64,000 bases of DNA, from the NCBI GenBank assembly GCA_963747985.1, contig CAVVHG010000007.1, forward strand, positions 434,001 through 498,000. Reading direction: 5' to 3'. The stretch comes from JACADW01 sp963747985. GTDB lineage: Bacteria; Acidobacteriota; UBA6911. The position numbers and the translations under genes are program-made. Positions 17,329 to 26,397 of this stretch are shown piece after piece. A model generated the notes under the pieces. It had not been told where the DNA came from. It ran no database searches and saw only the letters and a program-made list of their open reading frames with translations. How positions within the stretch are numbered: the first letter of the stretch is position 1; each line of letters opens with the position of its first letter.

Positions 17329-18577
17329 GAAAGAGCACCAGCCTGACGGGCAAGGACACTATGGGGATTACGGCGGGCGGTTTGTCCCCGAGACCCTGAT
17401 GGGACCGCTCCAGGAACTCGAGGAGGCCTACGACCAGGCGCGCCGCGATTCTTCGTTCATTACAGAGTTGGACCGGCTCTTCCGGACCTACTCGGGCCGG
17501 CCGACTCCCCTCACGCCGGCAAGGCGGCTTTCTGCGCACCTCGGGAAGGGAAGGATCTACCTGAAACGCGAGGACCTCAACCATACGGGGGCGCACAAGA
17601 TCAACAACGCTATTGGCCAGATCCTCCTCGCCCGCCGCATGGGGAAGTCGCGCGTGATCGCCGAAACCGGTGCCGGTCAGCACGGGGTCGCAACCGCAAC
17701 GGTGGCAGCCCTGTTCGGGATGGAGTGCGAGATCTACATGGGCACGGAAGACATGCGGCGGCAGGCCCTGAATGTGTTTCGAATGAGGCTGCTGGGAGCG
17801 AGAGTCACGCCCGTCGATTCCGGGAGTCGGACGCTGAAGGATGCGATCAACGAGGCGATGCGCGACTGGGTAACGAACGTGAGCAGCACTCACTACCTCC
17901 TGGGTTCGGTTCTCGGCGCACATCCTTACCCGATGATGGTCCGCGATTTCCAGTCGGTGATCGGGCGGGAGGCACGCGAACAGGTGCTCGTGTCCGAGGG
18001 GAGGCTGCCGGACCTTCTCCTTGCCTGTGTGGGTGGAGGGAGCAATTCGATCGGGCTGTTTTTCGATTTCCTCGATGATCCCGGAGTCCGAATGGTTGGT
18101 GTCGAGGCAGGGGGACGCGCCCTTGCGCTCGGAGAGCACGCGGCTCGTTTCGCCGGCGGTCGCAAGGGCGTGCTGCAGGGCACGCTGAGTTATGTCCTGC
18201 AGGATGAGAACGGCCAGATTGCTTCGACGCACTCGGTTTCGGCGGGATTGGACTATCCGGGCGTCGGCCCCGAGCACGCTCTCCTGCATGACACGGGCCG
18301 CGTCCAATATACGGCGGTTTCGGACAGCCAGGCACTGGAGGCCTTCCAGCTGCTCAGTTGCCTGGAGGGCATAATCCCTGCGCTCGAAAGCGCGCATGCG
18401 GTCGCGGAATTGATCCGCCTTGCGCCCGGGCTCGAAGACGACAGCGTGGTCGTGATCAACCTCTCCGGGCGGGGTGACAAGGACGTGGAGCAAGTCTCCC
18501 GGCTGATCGGGGAAGCCCCGGACGGGCAGTTCCCCGGGGCAGCGGGGGCTGTGAAGGACCGGGGAAAAGGAATCTAG
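17321..18577 (+). CDS. trpB: Tryptophan synthase beta chain
   Basis: A 418-residue PLP enzyme that condenses indole with serine to tryptophan, paired with TrpA. It begins GHYGDYGGRFVPETL; the cofactor Lys sits in LNHTGAHKINNAIGQ; the catalytic Glu region is ETGAGQHGVATATVAALFG, and the phosphate loop is GGGSNSIG. HSVSAGLDYPGVGPEH and NLSGRGDKD complete a canonical TrpB1. ATG 17321 overlaps the last eight bases of trpF and has AGGGA six bases upstream; an alternative start at 17303 is less typical. The C-terminus extends about 20 residues past the conserved end. This is the standard beta chain, not the stand-alone TrpB2 type. Confidence 0.96.
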   Translation: MIKKEHQPDGQGHYGDYGGRFVPETLMGPLQELEEAYDQARRDSSFITELDRLFRTYSGRPTPLTPARRLSAHLGKGRIYLKREDLNHTGAHKINNAIGQILLARRMGKSRVIAETGAGQHGVATATVAALFGMECEIYMGTEDMRRQALNVFRMRLLGARVTPVDSGSRTLKDAINEAMRDWVTNVSSTHYLLGSVLGAHPYPMMVRDFQSVIGREAREQVLVSEGRLPDLLLACVGGGSNSIGLFFDFLDDPGVRMVGVEAGGRALALGEHAARFAGGRKGVLQGTLSYVLQDENGQIASTHSVSAGLDYPGVGPEHALLHDTGRVQYTAVSDSQALEAFQLLSCLEGIIPALESAHAVAELIRLAPGLEDDSVVVINLSGRGDKDVEQVSRLIGEAPDGQFPGAAGAVKDRGKGI

Positions 18578-18644
18578 AATATGGAATCTGGAATATGGAA
18601 TGCATTGCCCCCGGCTCGGCCCTCCATTCTAAATTCTATATTCC
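18577..18644. repeat. AT-rich imperfect inverted repeat between trpB and trpA
   Basis: GAATATGGAATCTGGAAT at 18577-18594 pairs imperfectly with ATTCTAAATTCTATATTC at 18627-18644 (three mismatches in 18, some as G-U in RNA). The left side also contains GGAAT repeated in tandem. It is the only non-overlapping junction within trpC-trpA and is far more AT-rich than its surroundings, so it may be an inserted repeat unit or an RNA stem between the two tryptophan synthase genes. Confidence 0.5.
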
Positions 18645-18669
18645 CCTCCTTGAGCTGACGGTGAAGCAG

Positions 18670-19470
18670 ATGACGAGCAGAATTTCGGAGACTTTTCAAA
18701 GGCTGAGAATCAACGGCAGGAAGGCATTTATCCCGTTCCTCACAGCTGGAGACCCCGACCTCGAGGCGACCGTTGCCCTTGTCGTGGAGATGGAACGCTC
18801 GGGCAGCCACGTCGTGGAGCTGGGGATCCCGTTTTCCGACCCGCTGGCTGACGGGCCGGTCATTCAGCGCGCTTCGGAGCGAGCTCTCCGGCACGGGTAC
18901 CGAATGGCTGACCACCTGGCTGCGGTACGGGAGATCCGAGCCCGGTCCGCTGTCCCCATCGTCCTGTTCAGCTATTTCAACCCCATCCTGCAATACGGGC
19001 TGGAGCGCCTCGCCGGCGATGCTGCGGCTGCCGGAGTGGACGGGGTTCTGGTGACCGACTTAACCCCGGAAGAAGCGGACGAATACTGCGACTGCATGGG
19101 CCGCCATGGCCTCGATCCGATATTTCTGGTGGCGCCGACGAGCGGTCCGGAGCGGGTCACCCGCATCCTGTCCTGCTGCCGCGGCTTTGTGTACGTTGTC
19201 TCCCGCACGGGCGTGACCGGTGCCCGCGTGCGGCTGTCTGATTTCGTCCTGCCGACCGTATCACGAGTACGGGCGCAGAGCGATCTGCCGGTTGCCGTGG
19301 GGTTCGGGATCTCGCAGCCCGAGCATGTGCGTTCGGTCTGGGAAATCGCGGACGGTGCGGTGGTCGGCAGCGCGATCGTGGCCGAGATCGAGAAGCATGC
19401 GAACTCTCCCGGGCTCGTCTCACGGGTCGGCGATCTCTGCCGGTGGCTGACGACGGATACGGGTGGATAA
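18670..19470 (+). CDS. trpA: Tryptophan synthase alpha chain
   Basis: A TIM-barrel subunit of about 266 residues that cleaves indole-3-glycerol phosphate to indole and passes it to TrpB. The N-terminus RKAFIPFLTAGDPDLE, the catalytic Glu in VVELGIPFSDPLADGP with the catalytic Asp following (PFSDP), ALRHGY, PIVLFSYFNPILQYG, GVLVTDLTPEEA, APTSGPERVTRI, GFVYVVSRTGVTGAR and GFGISQPEHV are all in order. I start at ATG 18670; a GTG at 18661 is possible, and a frame extending to 18595 would include the inverted repeat and is unlikely. The ribosome-binding site is weak, and the 90-base gap after trpB breaks the otherwise overlapping operon. Confidence 0.94.
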   Translation: MTSRISETFQRLRINGRKAFIPFLTAGDPDLEATVALVVEMERSGSHVVELGIPFSDPLADGPVIQRASERALRHGYRMADHLAAVREIRARSAVPIVLFSYFNPILQYGLERLAGDAAAAGVDGVLVTDLTPEEADEYCDCMGRHGLDPIFLVAPTSGPERVTRILSCCRGFVYVVSRTGVTGARVRLSDFVLPTVSRVRAQSDLPVAVGFGISQPEHVRSVWEIADGAVVGSAIVAEIEKHANSPGLVSRVGDLCRWLTTDTGG

Positions 19471-19566
19471 GAGTGTGGGTTTTGCCCCTCTCCCCCTGGA
19501 TTGCTTTGCCCCTGGGCCGATCGAGTCGACGAGCAGGCCGTGCCTGGTTCAGAAAGGAATGACGAG

Positions 19567-20583
19567 ATGGTAATCGTGATGGAGCGTAAAGCCACCGAAG
19601 AGCAGATCGAACGCGTTACCGAACGGCTTGTCGCCGACGGCTTTGCCGTTCACCGTTCCACGGGTGTGGAGAGAACCGTGCTGGGTGTTGTGGGGGAGAG
19701 ATTAGTCGATGAGAGAGACTATGAACTCCTTGACGGGGTCAAAGAAGTTCTCCGGATCACTCATCCGTACAAGCTGTCAGCCCGTGCCTTCAAGCCCGAA
19801 GGTACGCAGGTGCGCGTAGGCGCAGTCGAGATCGGATCGAACGCCGTCGTGGTGATTGCGGGTCCGTGCTCGGTCGAGAGCGAGGACCAGATCAATGCCG
19901 CCGCTGAGGGATTGCACAGGATCGGAACCAGGGTTCTGCGCGGCGGTGCATTCAAACCGCGCACCTCCCCTCACAGCTTCCAGGGCCTGGGCGAGGAGGG
20001 ACTCCGCATGCTCCACGAGTCCGCGCGACGCCGTGGGATGTATGTGGTTTCGGAGATAACGGACCACACCCTGATCCCGCTTTTCCTGGAGTACTCCGAT
20101 ATCCTGCAGGTCGGGGCGCGCAACATGCAGAACTTCAACCTGCTGAGGGAACTTGGCAGGACCCGAAAGCCCGTGCTGCTGAAGCGCGGCATGTCGGCTA
20201 CGATCGAGGAGCTTCTGCTGGCCGCCGACTACATCATGACCGGCGGGAATCACCAGGTCATCCTGTGCGAGAGGGGCATCCGGACTTTCGAGACTTACAC
20301 CCGCAACACGCTCGACCTGTCCGCGATCCCCGTGGTGAAGAAGCTGAGCCACCTGCCGATTATCGTCGACCCCAGCCACGCCACCGGCCGCCGTGACAAG
20401 GTTGCTCCCATGGCGCGAGCCGCAGTGGCCGCAGGCGCGGATGGGCTGATCATCGAAGTCCACCCGGACCCCGACCATGCTCTCTCGGATGGAGCGCAGT
20501 CGCTCCGGCTCGAGCAGTTCGAACAGCTCATGAAGGAACTTGAACTGATCGCTGCCGCGGTCGGTCGCCGGATCGATCGCTAG
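19567..20583 (+). CDS. aroF: 3-deoxy-7-phosphoheptulonate synthase, class I beta with N-terminal regulatory domain
   Basis: A 338-residue DAHP synthase that condenses PEP and erythrose-4-phosphate, the entry step of the shikimate pathway. The N-terminal 75 residues form a small ferredoxin-like/ACT-type domain (VIVMERKATEEQIERVTERL), as in the Thermotoga type, which commonly mediates Tyr or Phe feedback. The catalytic barrel has VVIAGPCSVES, LRGGAFKPRTSPHSFQG, QVGARNMQNFNLL, PVLLKRGMSATIEE, CERGIRTFETYTRNTLDLSA and PIIVDPSHATGRRD with the metal and substrate residues. ATG 19567 has AAGGA upstream at a suitable distance. As the last gene of the trp transcript, its expression would follow the attenuator, so the pathway entry is tuned with tryptophan supply. 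Confidence 0.93.
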   Translation: MVIVMERKATEEQIERVTERLVADGFAVHRSTGVERTVLGVVGERLVDERDYELLDGVKEVLRITHPYKLSARAFKPEGTQVRVGAVEIGSNAVVVIAGPCSVESEDQINAAAEGLHRIGTRVLRGGAFKPRTSPHSFQGLGEEGLRMLHESARRRGMYVVSEITDHTLIPLFLEYSDILQVGARNMQNFNLLRELGRTRKPVLLKRGMSATIEELLLAADYIMTGGNHQVILCERGIRTFETYTRNTLDLSAIPVVKKLSHLPIIVDPSHATGRRDKVAPMARAAVAAGADGLIIEVHPDPDHALSDGAQSLRLEQFEQLMKELELIAAAVGRRIDR

Positions 20584-20618
20584 CTGATGGAGGCGAAGCG
20601 GCTTCGGCTCGACGGAGA

Positions 20619-20637
20619 TGGTCCGAATTCCGGACCA
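20619..20637. terminator. Possible bidirectional hairpin between convergent aroF and rho
   Basis: TGGTCCG at 20619-20625 and CGGACCA at 20631-20637 form a perfect 7-bp stem with a 5-base loop in the 95-base gap between two convergent genes. There is no U-tract on either side, so it may only stabilise 3' ends or precede Rho-dependent termination. Confidence 0.35.
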
Positions 20638-20677
20638 GGCCGGAGTCCAGGTCTACGCCAAGGCAGGAACGGGCAGA

Positions 20678-21979
20678 TTAGCCCCCGGACAGCGAGCCGA
20701 GGAAGTCGGCGTTGCTCTTGGACTTCGACAGCTTCTCGAGCAGCAGCTCCATGCTTTCCGTCACCGACAGCGGGTTGAGGACCTTGCGGAGGATCCAGAT
20801 CCGGTTCAAATCGGCACTCGGGAGCAGTAATTCTTCCTTCCTGGTCCCCGACTTGTTTATATCGATCGAGGGGAAAACCCGGCGGTCCACGAGCTTGCGA
20901 TCGAGGTGAAGCTCCATGTTGCCCGTGCCCTTGAATTCCTCGAAGATCACGTCGTCCATGCGGCTGCCGGTATCGACAAGGGCAGTGGCGATGATCGTCA
21001 GACTGCCTCCTTCCTCAATGTTGCGCGCGGCGCCGAAGAACCTCTTGGGCCGCTGGAGGGCATTGCTGTCCACGCCGCCCGACAGCACTTTTCCGCTTGG
21101 TGGCACGATCGTGTTGTAGGCACGCGCGAGGCGGGTGATGCTGTCCAGGAGGACAACGACATCGCGCTTGTGTTCCACGAATCGCTTGGCCTTTTCGAGG
21201 ACCATCTCGGCAACCTGGACGTGGCGCGCCGCCGGCTCATCGAACGTTGAGCTGATCACCTCGCCCCGGACCGAACGCTGCATGTCGGTGACTTCTTCCG
21301 GCCGCTCGTCGATCAGCAGGACCATCAGGTAGACATCCGGGTGATTCTTGGCGATCGAATTGGCGATCGACTGCAGGAGCATGGTCTTGCCTGCGCGGGG
21401 GGGTGAAACGATCAGGCCCCGCTGGCCTTTGCCGATCGGGGTCAGCATGTCCATGACCCGCCCTGACAGGTTCTCCGATATCGTCTCGAGCCTGAAAGCC
21501 TGGTTCGGGTACAACGGCGTCAGGTTGTCGAAGAGTATCTTGTCCTTGGCGACGTCGGGATGCTCGAAGTTGACGGCCTCGACCTTGATCAGCGCGAAGT
21601 AACGTTCGCCATCTTTGGGCGGCCGGATCTGGCCCGAAATTGTGTCCCCGGTCCGCAGATCGAACTTCCTGATCTGCGAAGGAGAAACATAGATATCGTC
21701 CGGTCCCGGCAGGTAGTTGTAATCGGGGGCCCGCAGGAACCCGAACCCTTCGGGCAGGCACTCGAGCACGCCTTCGGAGAAGATGAGCCCGTTCGCCTCT
21801 GTTTGAGCCTTCAGGATCTGGAATATCAGTTCCTGTTTGCGCATCCCGGCGTAACCCGGGACGCTCAGGTTCTTGGCCACCTCCGCGAGGGAGGCGATGT
21901 TCATTTCTTTCAGATCGTGAATGCTCAGGTGACCGTTTTCACGGCCCCCGTTGTTCCGCGGTTGGGTTGTTTCAGCCAT
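20678..21979 (-). CDS. rho: Transcription termination factor Rho
   Basis: A 433-residue hexameric RNA helicase that ends transcription of untranslated RNA. The N-terminal helical domain (SIHDLKEMNIASLAEVAKNL) is followed by the RNA-binding cold-shock domain with EGFGFLRAPDYNYLPGPDDIYVSPSQIRKFDLRTGD. The ATPase core has Walker A SPPRAGKTMLLQ, LIDERPEEVTDM, Walker B VVVLLDSITRLARAYN, the arginine-finger and R-loop region, and GTGNMELHLDRKLVDRRVFPSIDI. Length is standard without the long acidic insert seen in some phyla. AGGAG lies six bases upstream of the ATG. It is the last gene of the minus-strand block after engB, 42 bases away. Confidence 0.97.
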   Translation of the reverse strand: MAETTQPRNNGGRENGHLSIHDLKEMNIASLAEVAKNLSVPGYAGMRKQELIFQILKAQTEANGLIFSEGVLECLPEGFGFLRAPDYNYLPGPDDIYVSPSQIRKFDLRTGDTISGQIRPPKDGERYFALIKVEAVNFEHPDVAKDKILFDNLTPLYPNQAFRLETISENLSGRVMDMLTPIGKGQRGLIVSPPRAGKTMLLQSIANSIAKNHPDVYLMVLLIDERPEEVTDMQRSVRGEVISSTFDEPAARHVQVAEMVLEKAKRFVEHKRDVVVLLDSITRLARAYNTIVPPSGKVLSGGVDSNALQRPKRFFGAARNIEEGGSLTIIATALVDTGSRMDDVIFEEFKGTGNMELHLDRKLVDRRVFPSIDINKSGTRKEELLLPSADLNRIWILRKVLNPLSVTESMELLLEKLSKSKSNADFLGSLSGG

Positions 21980-22021
21980 AGTTGCTCCTGAGGGGAGAGG
22001 ATTGAGTCCAGTCTCTGTCTC

Positions 22022-22621
22022 TTAGGTTTGTCGGGAAGTTCCCTTATGTCTTTCGCCGGGCAGTGCCTCGAGGATTCGTTGCCAGATCTCCCGGCATCCT
22101 TCGCCGGTCATCGCCGAAGCCAGCGTCAGCGGCATATCCCCGAATGCTTCGGAGATTCGCCGCCGCTGAACAGCCTGCTGATTCCCCGAAAGCTTGTCAG
22201 CTTTGGTGGCGACCAGCAGACGCCGTACTCCCAGGCCATCAATCCAGGCTGCCAGCTGGAAATCGAGTGGCGTGGGCGGGATGCGGGAATCGACGAGCTG
22301 AATGACCAGCGACACGCGTTCTCGGCTCCTGAAGTACTTGTCAACCAGGTGCTTCCACTGGCGGCTCGCGGTTTTTCCGGCCTTCGAGTAGCCGTATCCC
22401 GGGAGATCGACCAGGCAGAAAGACCGATCGAGCCGGTAAAAGTTTATGCTTTGTGTCTTGCCCGGCGTGGCACTTGTCCGGGCGAGGTTCTTCTGCCCCG
22501 CCAGCCTGTTTATCAGGCTGGATTTTCCAACGTTCGATCGTCCCGCGAGCACGACTTCGGGTACGCCTTGAGGCGGGAAATTGCTATCCGAAAAAGCGCT
22601 CACCAAGAATTCAGCGTGCAT
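22022..22621 (-). CDS. engB: Ribosome biogenesis GTP-binding protein EngB (YihA/YsxC)
   Basis: A 199-residue essential GTPase involved in assembly of the large ribosomal subunit. Motifs in order: G1 AGRSNVGKSSLINRL (about residues 26-40), the G2 Thr in ATPGKTQSINFY, G3 DLPGYGYSK, and G4 ATKADKLS near residue 140; the SAMTGEG segment is the G5 motif. Length is normal for the family. The ATG at 22621 is the natural start. It lies between lon upstream and rho downstream, all on the minus strand. A neighbouring position after lon is common in bacteria. Confidence 0.95.
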   Translation of the reverse strand: MHAEFLVSAFSDSNFPPQGVPEVVLAGRSNVGKSSLINRLAGQKNLARTSATPGKTQSINFYRLDRSFCLVDLPGYGYSKAGKTASRQWKHLVDKYFRSRERVSLVIQLVDSRIPPTPLDFQLAAWIDGLGVRRLLVATKADKLSGNQQAVQRRRISEAFGDMPLTLASAMTGEGCREIWQRILEALPGERHKGTSRQT

Positions 22622-22714
22622 GCAATAGAGCCATATCCCGACCCAACCGACTCGCGAAGCTGATACAAGCCGGCTCGCGCAGCTAAGGGAACCTCACAAC
22701 CTGATGTTCCACTA

Positions 22715-25111
22715 TCAGTGAGCTATGTTCTCGCCCGGCCGGTTACTCTTGAGGTCGGAGATTTCGGCTACTTCCCCTTGCGGCATCGGAAGTCTTTCGA
22801 GGGCGACCTGCAGGACTTCATCCATGGTATCCACGAGGCTGACGCTCATCGCTTCGAGGATATCCGGCGGAATGTCCTGGAGGTCCTTTTCATTGTCCTT
22901 CGGTAGGATTATGTTCTTGATCCCTGCCCGGTGGGCGGCCAGGAGCTTCTCCTTGACGCCCCCGATGGGCAGCACCTTGCCCCGCAGCGTGATTTCACCG
23001 GTCATCGCGACATCCCGGCGCACGGGAATCTTGGTCAGCGCCGACACGATCGTCGCCGCCATCGTAATTCCCGCGGAAGGGCCGTCCTTCGGGATGGCGC
23101 CTTCGGGGATGTGTATGTGCAAATCCATCTTACGGTAGAAGTCGCGGCCAATACCATATGCGGTCGCGCGGCTCCTCACATAAGACATGGCGGCGCGTGC
23201 CGATTCCTGCATGACCTCGCCGAGTTTGCCGGTCATTGTCAGCTGGCCACGCCCTTCCATCAGGGTAGCTTCCGTGAGCAGGACCTCGCCGCCGACTTCG
23301 GTCCATGCCAGCCCTGTGGCAAGGCCGACCTGATTGGCCTCGCTGATCCCCTGCTGGCGGAACTTAGGCCTGCCAAGGAGCTTCTCGACTTCCTCGGGAT
23401 TGATCTCGCTTGAAGGTGCCTCCCTGGCTACGATTCTCTTGGCGGTCTTCCGGCAGACGTTTGCAATCTCGCGCTCCAGGTTGCGTACGCCCGACTCGCG
23501 CGTGAACTTGCGGATAATCTCCAGGAGTGCTTCGTCCGTGAATCTGATCTGGTCCTTGCGCAACCCGGTGGCTTTCATCTGCTTCTTGACGAGGAATCGT
23601 TTTGCGATCTCGAGCTTCTCCATTTCGGTGTAGCCGGAGAGCTGAAGCACTTCCATCCGGTCCTGAAGGGCCCGCGGGATCGTGTGCAGCACATTCGCGG
23701 TGGCGATGAACATCACAGTCGAGAGGTCGAACTCGGTGTCGAGGTAGTGATCCACGAACATGTGATTCTGCTCGGGGTCCAGCACTTCGAGCAGCGCCGC
23801 CGACGGATCTCCGCGGAAATCCATGCTCATCTTGTCGACTTCGTCGAGCATGAAGACTGGGTTGCGTGTCCCCGCCTTCTTCATCATCTGAATGATCTGG
23901 CCGGGCAGTGCACCTATGTAGGTACGCCGGTGGCCGCGAATTTCGGCCTCGTCACGCACTCCGCCGAGAGAGAGGCGCACGAATTTCCGGCCGGTGGCCC
24001 GAGCGATCGATTTTCCGAGCGACGTCTTTCCGACTCCGGGAGGCCCTACGAAACAGAGAATGGTCCCCTGGGGCTTCTTGACGAGGCTTCGTACTGCCAG
24101 GAACTCGAGGATTCGGTCTTTGATTTTTGCCAGGCCGTAATGGTCCTCCTCGAGGACCTTGGCCGACCAGCGAATGTCCCTGATCTCCCTGGATCTCTTG
24201 TCCCAGGGCATCGCGATGAGCCAGTCGAGATACGTGCGTGACACGGTGGACTCGGCCGACATCGGCGGCATCATCTCGAGCCGCTGGATCTCCTTCATGG
24301 CCTTGTCATGGGCGTCCTTGGGCATGTGGCACGCGTCGACCTGCCGCTTGAGCTCGTCGAGTTCGCTCTTCTCGTCCTTGCGCCCCAGCTCCTTCTGGAT
24401 CGCCTTCATCTTTTCGTTGAGGTAGTACTCCTTCTGGGCCCTTTCCATCTGGCGTTTGACCCGCCCCTGGATAGTCCGGTCCACTTTGACCTTCTCGATC
24501 TCTACCTCGATGATCTCGTTGATCCTCTCGATGCGCTCCGCAAGGTCCGCGAATTCGAGCAACTGCTGCTTTTCCTCGATGCTGATGGGCAGGTTGGCGC
24601 AGATGTTGTCGGCCAGCTTCGATGGTTCCAGCGTCTTCATCGCGGTCACGATCGCATCGTAGTTCACGTGATGGCTGAGCTTGGAGAACTGTTCGAAGAC
24701 CGACTGGAGCCGTTTTGTCAGAAGGGTGGTCCGCGCGCTGCTCTCCGAGGTCTCTTCGAGGATTTCCACGTCGGCGACGAAGAAACCGGGTTCGCTCGCG
24801 TACCGCAGCGCCTTCGCGCGCTGGATTCCTTCCACGAGAACCTTGATGTTGCCGTCGGATTGCTTGACGCTCTGAACGACGTTCCCGATGGTGCCGACGT
24901 TGAATATGTCCTTGGCCTTCGGCTCATCCAGGGATGCGTCTATCTGGGTAGCCAGGAAGACCCTCTTTGAGCCTTCCAGTGCGAACTCCAGGGCACGGAC
25001 AGAGGACGGCCTTCCGATCACGAACGGGATCATCATGTGGGGAAACACCACGACGTCCCGTATGGGGATCATTGGCAGACGTTCAGTTTTCTTGGGGAGA
25101 TCTTCTTTCAT
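22715..25111 (-). CDS. lon: ATP-dependent protease Lon (LonA)
   Basis: A 798-residue soluble AAA+ serine protease that degrades misfolded and regulatory proteins. The N-terminal substrate domain (LPMIPIRDVVVFPHMMIPF) leads through a coiled-coil linker (VKRQMERAQKEYYLNEKMKAIQKELG) to the AAA+ core with Walker A GPPGVGKTSLGKSIA and Walker B NPVFMLDEVDKM. The C-terminal protease domain contains the catalytic Ser in PKDGPSAGITMA and the Lys in the GITLRGKVLPIGGVKEKLLAAHRAG segment. All catalytic features are intact. It begins 13 bases after the clpX stop, part of the tig-clpP-clpX-lon string known from many bacteria. Confidence 0.97.
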   Translation of the reverse strand: MKEDLPKKTERLPMIPIRDVVVFPHMMIPFVIGRPSSVRALEFALEGSKRVFLATQIDASLDEPKAKDIFNVGTIGNVVQSVKQSDGNIKVLVEGIQRAKALRYASEPGFFVADVEILEETSESSARTTLLTKRLQSVFEQFSKLSHHVNYDAIVTAMKTLEPSKLADNICANLPISIEEKQQLLEFADLAERIERINEIIEVEIEKVKVDRTIQGRVKRQMERAQKEYYLNEKMKAIQKELGRKDEKSELDELKRQVDACHMPKDAHDKAMKEIQRLEMMPPMSAESTVSRTYLDWLIAMPWDKRSREIRDIRWSAKVLEEDHYGLAKIKDRILEFLAVRSLVKKPQGTILCFVGPPGVGKTSLGKSIARATGRKFVRLSLGGVRDEAEIRGHRRTYIGALPGQIIQMMKKAGTRNPVFMLDEVDKMSMDFRGDPSAALLEVLDPEQNHMFVDHYLDTEFDLSTVMFIATANVLHTIPRALQDRMEVLQLSGYTEMEKLEIAKRFLVKKQMKATGLRKDQIRFTDEALLEIIRKFTRESGVRNLEREIANVCRKTAKRIVAREAPSSEINPEEVEKLLGRPKFRQQGISEANQVGLATGLAWTEVGGEVLLTEATLMEGRGQLTMTGKLGEVMQESARAAMSYVRSRATAYGIGRDFYRKMDLHIHIPEGAIPKDGPSAGITMAATIVSALTKIPVRRDVAMTGEITLRGKVLPIGGVKEKLLAAHRAGIKNIILPKDNEKDLQDIPPDILEAMSVSLVDTMDEVLQVALERLPMPQGEVAEISDLKSNRPGENIAH

Positions 25112-25124
25112 CTTTCTTGACGTA

Positions 25125-26366
25125 TCATCCTGCTTTCTCGAGGAGTGCGAACACGACCTCCTTGTTCTCGACCATCTCCCGGGTGATTATGAACTCCTTG
25201 ACCTTCTTCTGGGAGGGCAGTTGGTACATGACGTCCAACATGAGATCCTCGAGAATGATCTTAAGTCCCCGGGCGCCCATCTTGCGCTGCGTCGCGAGGT
25301 CGGCTACCGCCGAAACTGCGTCGTCGGTGAACTTCAGCTTGACGTTCTCAAACTCGAAGAGTTTCTGGTACTGACGCATCAGCGCGTTCTTCGGCTTTGT
25401 CAGGATGTCCACCAGCGCCGCGTGGTCCAATTCGGACAGAGACCCGACGACCGGAAGCCTTCCGACGAACTCGGGGATGAGGCCGTACTTTATGAGATCC
25501 CTCGGTTCTGTTGCCTCCAGAATGTTTGCCGGCACGGCCTGTTTGCCCTTCGAGATCTTGCCGCCGCCCGAGAGGAATCCCAGGCTCTTCTTGCCGATCC
25601 TGCGCTCGATGACCTTATCGAGCCCGACAAAAGCGCCGCCGCAAACAAAGAGGATGTTTGTCGTGTCGATTTGAATGAATTCCTGATGCGGATGTTTGCG
25701 CCCGCCCTGGGGCGGAACGTTGGCCACGGTGCCTTCGAGGATCTTCAGAAGCGCCTGTTGCACTCCCTCGCCCGAAACGTCCCGGGTTATGGACGGGTTC
25801 TCGTCCTTGCGCGCAATCTTATCGATCTCGTCGATGTAAACGATCCCCTGTTGGCATTTTTCTTTGTCGCCGCCGGCATTCTGCAGAAGTTTGAGGATAA
25901 TGTTTTCCACATCCTCGCCTACGTACCCCGCCTCGGTGAGTGTGGTGGCATCCACGATGGCAAACGGAACCGACAGCATCTTTGCCAGCGTCTGAGCGAG
26001 CAGCGTCTTGCCAGTGCCCGTGGGGCCGATCAGCAGCACGTTGCTCTTCTGAAGTTCCAGGTCGCTCCGCTTCTTGCTGATTTCGAGCCGTTTGTAGTGG
26101 TTGTACACTGCCACGGCGAGCTTCTTCTTGGTGAGTTCCTGCCCGATCACGTAGAGGTCCAGAAACTCCTTGATTTCCTGAGGTTTGGGCAGTTTCTCAC
26201 TGACCGGGGAGGCAACCACATCGTCCGCGATGATCTCGTTGCAGACATCAACGCACTCGTCGCAGATGTAGACGGTCGGCCCCGCTATGAGCTTCTTTAC
26301 GTCGTTCTGGCTCTTGGAGCAGAAGGAGCAGCGAAGTATGTCATCGCGCTCGTCGTCTCTTCTCAA
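25125..26366 (-). CDS. clpX: ATP-dependent Clp protease ATP-binding subunit ClpX
   Basis: A 413-residue AAA+ unfoldase that delivers tagged or misfolded proteins to ClpP. The N-terminal zinc domain has two CxxC pairs (LRCSFCSKSQ and YICDECVDVC). Then follow Walker A LIGPTGTGKTLLAQTLA, pore loop region, Walker B GIVYIDEIDKIAR, sensor 1, and the arginine finger; the ClpP-docking IGF-type loop reads around FLSGGGKISKGK and the preceding RRIGKKSLGF. ATG 26366 is supported by the AAGGGAACTCC-like purines nearby. It is coupled to clpP, 31 bases upstream in transcription order, and lon. Confidence 0.97.
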   Translation of the reverse strand: MRRDDERDDILRCSFCSKSQNDVKKLIAGPTVYICDECVDVCNEIIADDVVASPVSEKLPKPQEIKEFLDLYVIGQELTKKKLAVAVYNHYKRLEISKKRSDLELQKSNVLLIGPTGTGKTLLAQTLAKMLSVPFAIVDATTLTEAGYVGEDVENIILKLLQNAGGDKEKCQQGIVYIDEIDKIARKDENPSITRDVSGEGVQQALLKILEGTVANVPPQGGRKHPHQEFIQIDTTNILFVCGGAFVGLDKVIERRIGKKSLGFLSGGGKISKGKQAVPANILEATEPRDLIKYGLIPEFVGRLPVVGSLSELDHAALVDILTKPKNALMRQYQKLFEFENVKLKFTDDAVSAVADLATQRKMGARGLKIILEDLMLDVMYQLPSQKKVKEFIITREMVENKEVVFALLEKAG

Positions 26367-26397
26367 GGGAACTCCTCCAAGGAAGGGTGTTCAGGCC

